Position numbers and translations under genes: made by a program | Notes under the pieces: model-generated | What the model was told of the DNA's origin: nothing | The model's database searches: none | Seen by the model: the letters and a program-made list of their open reading frames with translations, nothing else | Shown here: piece after piece, positions 22,780 through 32,000 of the stretch | Layout: each line of letters opens with the position of its first letter | Position numbering within the stretch: the stretch's first letter is position 1 | From: Rhizopus arrhizus | Taxonomy: Eukaryota; Mucoromycota; Mucoromycetes; Mucorales; Rhizopodaceae | DNA: 64,000 bases | Assembly: GCA_024220505.1 (NCBI GenBank) | Contig: JAKZZE010000003.1 | Span: 2,108,001-2,172,000 of the forward strand | Reading direction: 5' to 3'

Positions 22780-24126
22780 ATGGAAAGTCATACAATAGAA
22801 CAAATGAAGAAATACCTTCAAACCTTACAACTTCCTGAGGAAATTCCGTTGAAACTCCAGAAATATATTCTCAAACAATCACCAAAGTTCACTTTATATC
22901 AAGGAAATTTATATCGTTACAACACGGATAATGGTATCATTCGAAAAGTTCTCAATAAAAAAGAAGCGGCGGAAATCATGCACGCTTATCATCAGCATCC
23001 TTTGGGTGGACATCTAGCCTACAATAATACTCTCCATAAGATAGCTTCACGATACTATTGGGATAAAATGACCTCAGAAATAATGGAATACGTCAAGAAA
23101 TGCGCCAGATGCCAAAAACATGGAAGGAAAAAGTTAAACGAAGAGCTCTATCCAGTGGCCGTATCAGCAAAGCCTTTTGATAGAATTGCCCTAGATGTCA
23201 AACATGTACAAACTTCAAGATCAGGACACAGATATATAATTGCCGGCATAGACTATTTGACGAAATACGTTGAAGCGAAAGCATTGAGGTTTCAAACCGC
23301 ATCCGAAATTGCCCTATTTCTGTATGAAGACATCATCTGTAGACATGGATGTCCCACCATTATAGTATCAGACAATGGAAAACCTTTCCTTAGTGATCTT
23401 ATCAAGCAAGTTTGCCGAAACTACTCTATACTGCACAAAACGACAACGCCTTACAATCCTCAAAGTAATGGCTTAATTGAAAGATTTAATCGAACGCTTG
23501 GTCAAATACTCCAGAAACGATCGGATTTTGAGAAAGAAGATTGGGACATGTACCTACCTGCAACCTTATTTGCGTATCGAACAATAAAACAAGCAACTAC
23601 TCAACAATCTCCCTTTTTCTTGGTGTATGGTTATGAACCAAAAACTCCTTTCGACCTGGACCATCATCTCTATGACCAGAAATCACCAAATTTCGAAGCA
23701 ATTCTCAGACACAGAACAGCACATCAAATTCACAACCTTCACTTAGTAAGGGATCAAGCACAAAAAGCTATCAAGCAAACCCAAGATGCACAAAAGAGAT
23801 CTATAGAAAAGAAAATTTTGGATCAAAAGAAAGAATTGAAACCATCTTTTCGATTGGGAGACATGGTTCTATTATATAAAGACTTTCTCAGTACTTCATG
23901 GTCGGGAAAACTACAAGACAAATGGGACGGACCTTTCATCATACAACATTTATTGGGAAAAGGCACATATCATATTAAAAGCCTGGACACGCAAGATACC
24001 AAATTAAGAAGGGTACACGGAAACCGCCTGAAGTCATACCTATTTCCTAAAGCACAATGGAGTACAGAAAACATTCGAAACAGTATCACCAATTTGGACC
24101 AAGAAACTCAGGGCCTTCTACAATAG
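22780..24126 (+). CDS. Element A integrase, separate ORF
   Basis: 448 residues starting MESHTIEQMKKYLQ. Zinc domain at about 67-112 (HQHPLGGHLAYNN ... CARCQKH), DDE core with ALDVKH near 136, IVSDNGKPF near 195 and the Glu in GLIERFNR near 232, then a GPY/F-like region (WDGPFII near 383). No chromodomain follows. The protein inserts the cDNA into the genome in the nucleus. In most Ty3/gypsy elements integrase is the C-terminal part of Pol; here it is in another frame with its own ATG, as in B and E. How it is expressed is unknown. Confidence 0.93.
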   Translation: MESHTIEQMKKYLQTLQLPEEIPLKLQKYILKQSPKFTLYQGNLYRYNTDNGIIRKVLNKKEAAEIMHAYHQHPLGGHLAYNNTLHKIASRYYWDKMTSEIMEYVKKCARCQKHGRKKLNEELYPVAVSAKPFDRIALDVKHVQTSRSGHRYIIAGIDYLTKYVEAKALRFQTASEIALFLYEDIICRHGCPTIIVSDNGKPFLSDLIKQVCRNYSILHKTTTPYNPQSNGLIERFNRTLGQILQKRSDFEKEDWDMYLPATLFAYRTIKQATTQQSPFFLVYGYEPKTPFDLDHHLYDQKSPNFEAILRHRTAHQIHNLHLVRDQAQKAIKQTQDAQKRSIEKKILDQKKELKPSFRLGDMVLLYKDFLSTSWSGKLQDKWDGPFIIQHLLGKGTYHIKSLDTQDTKLRRVHGNRLKSYLFPKAQWSTENIRNSITNLDQETQGLLQ

Positions 24127-24250
24127 TCATCAACATGATCGTTCCCACACAATTAACAAAAAAAAAATATCAAAAAAAAAAAAAAGAAAAAAAAAAATAT
24201 ATATATATCAATCAATTCAAAACAACCAGGTTCAATACTACCAAAATCAT

Positions 24251-25165
24251 ATGAATTCTACTTCTGGCTTCTCTACCTCTTCTAGTTCATCGACTTCCTC
24301 TGTCCTTTCTGAACCTCCCTGTGTTAATTATTACTCAGATTCAGCGGAAACAACAGTGTCATCCAACTCCCTGAAGGATTCTGCAAGTGTTCCACTTCCA
24401 AGGATTATTGACAGTAATCAAGATAAGGTTACCATACTTGCTGAAACCGTGGAGGATTATGTTAGAGGCATATACGATGAACAAGGAAGACAATCAGCAT
24501 ACGAAGCCCTGCATAAATTTCTGAAGACTATGGAAGCTACTGGACATTTGAATTTTGATGCCGGAGAAGAACCACTCAATCGAAATACGTACATAAATCA
24601 TGTATTGGATGAAATGATACCATCCTTACGAATCAACAAGTCCCAAGAAACTTCCGAAGATATTTGGAATACACCTCTCATGAAATTTATGCCTGTTCAT
24701 CGGGATGGTGACGAGGAAACATTAGAAGAATTTTTGTCCAAGTACTTGCTTACCAATGAAGTTGATACTTTGCACCAGGAAGCTCTAATTGGTGAAAATT
24801 TGGAATCCTATCAGAAAATCCTGAATCAAATTGAAATACTCGAATCAGAGAGAAGTAATCTTGCCTATACTTTCGCCTACAATGTTACTTCCTGGGCCCA
24901 TTCCAAGTTTAAACAGCCAAATCAAAGTAACCAAAGGAATGTCAACCTTTACCTAAATGAAAAATACCGAACTCTCAAAAGTCTATATCCTGAATATACA
25001 AGACACAGAACCCTCGCTAGCAAAATGAAATTTCAAGACAATTGGGGAAAATTGAATCACAAGATCGGGGACGATCTTCCGGTAGTACGGGGATCTGTAG
25101 CTTTGTTGCCATCAACGTCCGGTTATCCTTACACTACTTCCAAAAGAGGTTTAGCCAGAAATTAG
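24251..25165 (+). CDS. Element A ORF4, accessory protein of unknown function
   Basis: 304 residues, between integrase and the 3' LTR, preceded by an A-rich leader (24160-24202). Ser/Thr-rich start (MNSTSGFSTSSSSS), then a helical-looking region with VEDYVRGIYDEQGR, and a more conserved end (LYLNEKYRTLKSLYP, QDNWGKLN). The last 23 or so residues are encoded by the LTR. No signal peptide or membrane segment is visible, so an envelope role is unlikely. The protein at 44436-45311 in B is a clear distant homolog, so the gene is a maintained part of the family. I do not recognise a domain. Confidence 0.8.
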   Translation: MNSTSGFSTSSSSSTSSVLSEPPCVNYYSDSAETTVSSNSLKDSASVPLPRIIDSNQDKVTILAETVEDYVRGIYDEQGRQSAYEALHKFLKTMEATGHLNFDAGEEPLNRNTYINHVLDEMIPSLRINKSQETSEDIWNTPLMKFMPVHRDGDEETLEEFLSKYLLTNEVDTLHQEALIGENLESYQKILNQIEILESERSNLAYTFAYNVTSWAHSKFKQPNQSNQRNVNLYLNEKYRTLKSLYPEYTRHRTLASKMKFQDNWGKLNHKIGDDLPVVRGSVALLPSTSGYPYTTSKRGLARN

Positions 25166-25601
25166 CTTTTATTGATTTACTTTTACAACAGCAAATGTTA
25201 ACAAAAAAAATAGAAAACGTGAGAAAAACCAAAAACATGAAAAGATATAAAATACTCCCCTTTTTCAACTTTACTTTTGACTTACTTAACTTCCCTCATA
25301 TGTTTTTATCAAATAAATATCAAGTTCCCTTTTTATAAAAACCTCTGAATTATTCATATCGAGCACGAACAAGTCCCTTGAAGCCAATATATCTTCATTG
25401 TAATCCCTTTTTATTTTATTCTTTTACTTTTAATTTTTACTCTATCAAACTCAAGTCTGATCTGCTTAACAAGATCTGGTGGTCACTCTTACAAGAACCG
25501 AAATCAATTCTACTTAGTCAAGAACTACCTTTATTCCAAGCAAACGCGCTTATATTTTATCTATCTCAATTACTCAAACTCTGTGAACGCGAACTTTTAC
25601 A
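25096..25601 (+). repeat. 3' LTR of element A
   Basis: Same 506 bases as 17590-18095. It is preceded by GTACGGGGATC, the likely plus-strand primer tract, and followed by CAGG and the rest of B's left LTR. Confidence 0.95.
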
Positions 25602-26153
25602 CAGGAATGAAACGTCGGAATTTAAATCGTTGCAGTTTATAACGAACGCCTTGCAGTTTACAACAACCACCTTACACTATACAACAACCGCCTCTTATGT
25701 TATAACAACCATTCAAAATACCAAAAACAGAACAAAATCATAAAACCCAAAAACATATAAATAACCTCACATAATAATCTCAAAAAATATGACTTCACTT
25801 CTAACTTCCTAACTTCTCTCTTATTTTATTTTTACTTATTCTTTTTATCAAATAAATATTCTTTTAAAGAGGCAAACTATCTCTTATTTTATTTAACATC
25901 AAGAACAAGAAGTCCCTTGAAGCTATTATACTTCATTGTAAATCCCCTTTTTTATTTTACTTTATCTTTTTATTTTTATTCTACCTTAACTAAAACAGTT
26001 TGATCTACTTTATAAGATCTGGTGGTCACTATAACAAGCGAATCAAGCCAATCCAACTCATATAAAAGCAATTATTATACCAATTACAACTTAAATCTGT
26101 TTATTTAAACCTCAACTCAACACACTCAAGCGAACTAGTAAAAATTTATTACA
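25602..26153 (+). repeat. Left LTR of element B, main part
   Basis: Together with 17577-17589 this makes a 561-base LTR ending TTACA. It matches the right LTR (45294-45908) up to and including TGGTGGTCACT at 26020-26030; the remaining 123 bases are unlike the right LTR tail. The primer site TGGTGGTCACTACGAGG follows at 26156-26172. Confidence 0.88.
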
Positions 26154-26371
26154 TTTGGTGGTCACTACGAGGGGAAATAAAACATCAAATCAAGAAATCA
26201 AATCAAGAAATTAATACGAGGGGCAAAATTGAAAAACTACAACGAAATCACATCAATAAATCAAATTAAATCAAGAAACAATCCAAGAATATATTCACAC
26301 CAAATCAAATCAAAAACAATCAGAAGACACTCAAAATAGAATCAACAATTTCAAAACACTTATTATCGACA

Positions 26372-27673
26372 ATGACAACAATAGGACCTAACGTGTTGGC
26401 TCCAGTCAGCAACCAAAGCGCAACCCAAGGATATCGTCCCAGGTTAATTGAATTTTATGGCTATGAAGGAGAAGATTTCCGACATTTTTTAGAAATACTT
26501 GAATCATTTCTTGCAATTAGCAACATATACAGTGATTCACGAAAACTCGTCATCCTCAAGTCACAATTACGGCGCGCAGCAAAAATATATTACGAAAATG
26601 TTATACTCAAAAAGAATCCTGAACTTACCTACGATGTAGCTATTGAAAAGCTGAAAGATCACTATATCACACCTGAATTAATACAAAGTTATGAACTGGA
26701 ATTCAATGAAATGTACCAAGGAGAACAAGAACATCCGCAAATTTTTCTGGCTAGACTACGAGAGGCAGCTGACCTAGCAAATATTACTAGTGAAGAGGTG
26801 ATTCAAAGTCGATTCCGTGCCGGTCTCTTAAGAGAAATTAAACAATTCTGTATCCAAAGCAGCTCCAAAACATTTCAAGAGTGGATAAATCATGCAGAAG
26901 GATGGTGGAATGCAAACAGACCACGCAAGATCGCAATGGTCGATAACCCCTTTATTCCACGCAATATTAACAACGCCTTAATCTACCACGACGAAGACAA
27001 TTATCGCAACCATTACGCTATAAGCAATCACAATGTTGAAATTATAGATACAGATGAAATACCAACACAAGTAGTCACAATAAATGGTACGAGCAAACCA
27101 ACCAGAATGATGCATCGTAATATCATTAGTGGCCCAACTCGATTAACAACCATGGATATAAATGGTCATACAAATGGTGTTCAATATCAAGTGCATCATC
27201 GTCCAAGACATGAACATAATGAATCAGCACATTCAGACAGCCAACAAGAAATTCTCAACATGGTACAACAAGTTATTCGTAATGAACTAAACGGCTTTTA
27301 TCAACCTAACAGATCATATAATCGTAACCCACTCGAAAATCCCAATAAATATAACAACAATTATCGTGACTACAGACGCAATAATGAACATAGTGGCTAT
27401 CAAAACAACAACGGAAATGGATACAACAACAATGGAAATGGATACAACAACAATGGAAATGGATACAACAACAAAGGATATAACAACAACAACAACAATG
27501 GATACAGCAACCGTAACAACTACAACAATAATGGATACAACAAATATAGAAACAACGTTGATTATACCAGTAGAAAACCAGAATACAACAGCAACCAGCC
27601 AAATAATAACTACAATAATCAGTCTAATCCACAACAATATATACAACAGCAAAACCAGCCGTCAAAAAACTAG
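26372..27673 (+). CDS. Element B Gag
   Basis: 433 residues, same layout as the Gag of A: capsid-type region with LIEFYGYEGEDFRHF and ELEFNEMYQGEQEHP, then a long Asn/Tyr/Gly tail with three copies of a GYNNNGN unit encoded by an 18-base tandem repeat (about 27413-27480). No zinc knuckle. The frame closes TCA AAA AAC TAG, again a slippery site on the stop. The gene is intact, unlike the rest of B. Confidence 0.93.
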   Translation: MTTIGPNVLAPVSNQSATQGYRPRLIEFYGYEGEDFRHFLEILESFLAISNIYSDSRKLVILKSQLRRAAKIYYENVILKKNPELTYDVAIEKLKDHYITPELIQSYELEFNEMYQGEQEHPQIFLARLREAADLANITSEEVIQSRFRAGLLREIKQFCIQSSSKTFQEWINHAEGWWNANRPRKIAMVDNPFIPRNINNALIYHDEDNYRNHYAISNHNVEIIDTDEIPTQVVTINGTSKPTRMMHRNIISGPTRLTTMDINGHTNGVQYQVHHRPRHEHNESAHSDSQQEILNMVQQVIRNELNGFYQPNRSYNRNPLENPNKYNNNYRDYRRNNEHSGYQNNNGNGYNNNGNGYNNNGNGYNNKGYNNNNNNGYSNRNNYNNNGYNKYRNNVDYTSRKPEYNSNQPNNNYNNQSNPQQYIQQQNQPSKN

Positions 27674-27721
27674 ATGGGTCGGTTGTTTTCAATAATGAAA
27701 TTAATGGTCAATCGAATACCC
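27664..27721 (+). promoter_or_regulatory. -1 frameshift signal, element B gag-pol
   Basis: A AAA AAC at 27664-27670 precedes the TAG. Five bases later GGGTCGGTTG (27676-27685) can pair with CAATCGAATACCC (27709-27721), with an asymmetric bulge. The pol frame here has no ATG near its start, so frameshifting rather than restart is needed to make Pol. Confidence 0.8.
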
Positions 27722-28428
27722 ACCATAATAAACCCATTCACCAATCTCAGTTAAATCAGCATCAATATCAAAACAATAAAACATCACCTCAACAATCCCG
27801 ACATCTTAACGCTATTCTAACTCAAAATGAAAGTGATTCCAACTATAAAAGAGAATTATATGCTGCAGTCAGACCCGAAAAGCCACCTGAAGTAGCTAAA
27901 GGGGTCCCATATAAGAAAACCAGACCAACTCCACAAGAAAAGCAAACAAGAACACCGATTATTACTAGAAAAGTCAATACACGTCAACACTTTGAAGAAA
28001 TCAACCCATCTGCTACAAATCAAATAGTTACAAACAAAAGTAAAGATATGGATATAGATCTCCCTGTGAAAGAAGTAGAAAGAAAAACACCTCGACAAAG
28101 AGCAAAAAGAGAACAACCTGATATATCTTATAATATTGTAAACGATGTGCTGGAACAACCTGCAAAGATATCAGTACGAGATCTGATAACTACTGCACCT
28201 AAATTCCGCAGAGAATTAATTAGTGCCTGTAGACCAAAAAGAAAAATAGTCAATAAGCAAGTACCTCAACAGACAATGGCATTAATTGAAGATGACGATA
28301 TAAATACAACAGCTGTATATTCAAAAGTCAATATTGGAAACCACAGAGTCAAAACTCTAGTAGACTGTGGGGCAGCAAAGACATGCATGTCAAAGGCTTT
28401 AGCAGATGCTTTGGAATTAAGTATAGAT
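27673..28428 (+). pseudogene. Element B Pol, first part (linker and protease), cut by C
   Basis: In the -1 frame from the gag stop, open through a Gln/Asn-rich linker and the protease motif LVDCGAAKTC (DCG again) to the residues SID, where element C is inserted. The remainder resumes at 34394. Amino-acid sequence is close to A throughout. Nothing in this part is damaged. Confidence 0.9.
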
Positions 28429-28991
28429 TGTTGTAGAACAGCGTCTGATCATAACGGACATTGAATAATCACAACTAAAAGAAGTATATTAAAACTGATA
28501 AATCTTTATCAAATAAAATATATTCTTCTTCTTTTTTATATAAAACTATCACTATTAGATTCATCCTATAAAGTAAACATGAACAATAAATAAGTCATGA
28601 CCTTTATTATTCATCATTTCTGTAAATGAATAATAATGGATCAGGTACCTAGTCAACTATGATCTGACTGGAGGCATTTCATATAAATATATCTTTCCTC
28701 TCAATGAAGACGGGACAATTCTCCCAGATCAGTTAAAGAACAATAAGATCTATAAAACAACGAATTAAAAATTTTCATAATCGATTCAGTGATCATTCTT
28801 CAATCAAACATGTCAATTATTGGATCTACGCTCATAACAACTCATTTACCCGCCAACTGATAGAAGAATATAAATAGTAGACTTTGTAATGATTTCTTTT
28901 TAATAATTAAGATTGTCTTAAATAAAGTTCAGTCTCAAAAAGTATTCTTTGGTTTTTATCGCTACCTTAATTACTTTACCAGAACATAACA
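28429..28991 (+). repeat. 5' LTR of element C
   Basis: TGTTGTAG...AACA, 563 bases, with TATAAATA at 28869-28876 and AATAAAG near 28921. The segment TCAAAAAGTA at 28935-28944 is complementary to the site just after the LTR. Confidence 0.94.
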
Positions 28992-28994
28992 TTT

Positions 28995-29004
28995 TACTTT
29001 TTGA
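28995..29004 (+). promoter_or_regulatory. Candidate self-priming site of element C
   Basis: TACTTTTTGA, three bases after the LTR, is the exact complement of TCAAAAAGTA (28935-28944) in the same transcript. No TGG-starting tRNA site is present. Tf1 of fission yeast primes itself in this way; the role here is inferred. Confidence 0.6.
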
Positions 29005-29025
29005 ATTCCAAACTTTATTGCAAAT

Positions 29026-32000
29026 ATGTCTACTACTCAAGAAACTCCTATTGTTGACCCTGTTGTAACAAGCACCCCAGAAAGTCAAAGCTCTGTGGTC
29101 TTTAATATCACTTCTCCTCTTTCTGAACCTCAAGGAAGTATGGCTAGCAAGTATGCTTCTGAACCTACCCCCATGGACACTGATACTGCTACTCCTACTC
29201 CTAAAGTAATGGACTCCACTGGTGACATTGTAAGTCGCAAGCTGCGTATCATTGAAAATTGGAAGAATCAAGCCAAGATCCACTTTATGGAGTATATGGT
29301 CTTAAATGAAGATGATTCTGATCCTGCTGCTGCTCTTACTGCCCATCAGAAATTTAAGGATTGCGAAGAAAAGGTGAACAGAGCAAAGGAGGCTCTCAAG
29401 TCCTTCACTGCTATGTTTGAAGAGGTGAAAACCCCGGTCGATGGTTCAAGTAATCATTCTCTTCGCTTGGTTGTACCAAATGACCTGCCTACGTTGCAAT
29501 TAAAAGGTGATGCAATTTGGAGGAAAAAGGCTGAGTGCTACGACAGTGCTTACGATTTTTCTAACACCTTTGAAACTGTCTTACGTGCTCATGGTCAAGC
29601 CCTGAACTCCAATTGGGAACGATTGCTGCCACTCTGTATGAATCCCGAGCAAGTCTCTTGGTGCAGGGAAGCGCTGCTAGAAAAAAGTTTTTCTTGGAAG
29701 CAAGTCCGCCCTATGATCTTGGATCACTTTGACACTCCTTATCGCAAGTTCTTACTTATGGTCGAAGTCGGTTCCATGTGTCAAGGCACCTACGAGAGTA
29801 ACAGAGAATACTCGAACCGTTTCCAGAAGATGCGCCGTGAAGCTGGTATGGAAGACAGTACTCTCCTTGCTGTCACTTACTTTGCTTCCTTAAAAGCATC
29901 TGTCAAGTCTGTCGCGCAGTTAGCGATATCCTCTCACTTTGGTTCTCGTTTACCTAGTTCGATTACTCAAATAATCGACTTGGTACTTGCCTCTGGTGAA
30001 GATTCTGCTTTTGCTGCCAAGACCCCTCATAAACGTGCTCGTCCTATGAACGAAGATGAACGTACTACCCGTCATGCTGGCAATACTAGTAAAGCTCCTT
30101 TTGGAACTAGTAAAGTATTGACCAACAAGTATAAGATACCCATGGCAAATAAGGGAAAATCTAAAACCAAGCCATGCACTTACTGCCGCAAAGAATGGTT
30201 CCAAGGTCATAAGTGCAATGAATATCTAGTTGCTAAAAATAGTAATAGTAACAATAAGGATAATGTACAAATAAACCGAATGGCCGTAAGAACTGCAAAT
30301 AATAATGTATCCGATGAAGAGGATGAATGTGAAATAAACAGCCCTCTCAACCGTATGGCACTTGACTGTAAGTCTAAAAAAGAAAAAGAATTAATAGTTA
30401 CTCGAGACTTTAAAAGTACTAATGATAATTCTATAACTTTTCCTATACTTGCAAACAATAGAAAAGCCATCACGATCTTGGATACTGGAGCAAATTTTTC
30501 TTCTGTAAATAAAAAATTTTGTTTCCAAAATAATTTTTTAATTATTCCTCCTAAAAATAATAATGTCATAAAGTTAGCTGACTGTAACTCTACTATTAAG
30601 AGAATTGGTTTAACTGAAGTAAACATTAAGTGTAATGGAAAATCCTTTAATCATACCTTTGAAGTAATGAATTTAACAAATAATCATGATATGAGTATTG
30701 GTACTGATTTTATGAGTAAACTTGGTATTGGTCTTACTGGTCTTCCTTACAAATGGGATGATAGTAAAGTATCTTTAGACAATTCCAAAGTACCTGAACA
30801 TAAATTCAATGACTTTAGTGAACTCTTGAATAAAGTTGATGATGAGATGACTGAATTAGAGAACTGCCCCGCTGGTTCATCTAATGAATATCAACAAGCA
30901 TTAAACTATATTAAACCATTAATTCAATTAAATCAAGCAATACCTAAAGGTTCCTTTTGTACTATACCGGAATCTGTTGTCTCGATTGAAACTCCTGAAG
31001 GTGTCACATCTTATCGACGTCCCTATCCTGTGCCTTTAGCATATCATAAGATAGTACAAGATCAGATAGATGAATGGCTGGAGAATGGTGTAATCAAGAG
31101 AGCTCCTGCTAATACCGAGTGGAACTCAGCTTTGACTGTAGTAAAGAAGACCAATGCTAAGGGTGAAGTAACTGGTTACCGTGTGTGCCATGATCCCAGA
31201 CATGTTAATGCTCTTCTAAAGTCAATTGACAGAATGCCCTTGCCTAAAATTTCTGAGCTGTTTGAGGAATTGAAAGGAGCAACTGTATATTCCACTTTGG
31301 ATCTTAAATCTGCTTTTAACTCTTTAAAAATGAATGAAGAGCATGCACATAAACTAGCTTTCTCTTGGAACTCTGTACAGTATATACCTGTTGGTACTCC
31401 TTTTGGTCTAAAGCATGTATCCAGTGTAATGCAGAGAACTATGAGCATCGCATTAGAAAACATGTCCTTTGCTAAATGTTTTGTTGATGACATAGTTGTA
31501 GCATCTACTTCCATTGAAGAGCATAAGCAACACTTAAAACAAGTAATTGATAAACTTACTAAAGTAAATCTCAAGTTAAATCCTGATAAATGTACATTTT
31601 TTCAAAGCAAAATTAATTTACTTGGCTTCAGAATATCTCCTAAAGGTGTTTCTCTTGACCTTCGTAAAGTTGCTAATGTGCAAGAATTTCCTGTCCCCAA
31701 AACTGGAAAGGATATAATGAGATACTGTGGACTCATAAATTATTTCCGTCCTCATATTCCTAAAGCATCTACACTGTTAGCTCCACTGGATGCCTTAAGA
31801 AATGAAAAATCATTAATTAAATTATGGAATGATAAACACCAACAATGTTTTGACAACTTAAAGAAAGTATTGTTAGAAAATGTAATTCTTTCATACCCTG
31901 ATTTGAATCAAACTTTCTATGTCGCTACCGATGCCTCTAACGTTGGTATAGGTGTAATTCTGTATCAAAAGATAAATGGGAAAGTACACTATATTTCTAT

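Larger units (their letters stand above)
17590..25601 (+). mobile_element. Element A: complete Ty3-like retrotransposon
   Basis: This 8012-base element sits in the left LTR of B. The two 506-base LTRs look identical by eye. The flanking CAGG at 17586-17589 and 25602-25605 is the target duplication. All four frames (gag, pol, integrase, ORF4) are open, so A is a very recent and possibly active copy. Confidence 0.93.

Noticed and set aside
24251..25165. ORF4 as an envelope gene
   Set aside because: Position fits, but there is no signal peptide, membrane anchor or cysteine pattern.
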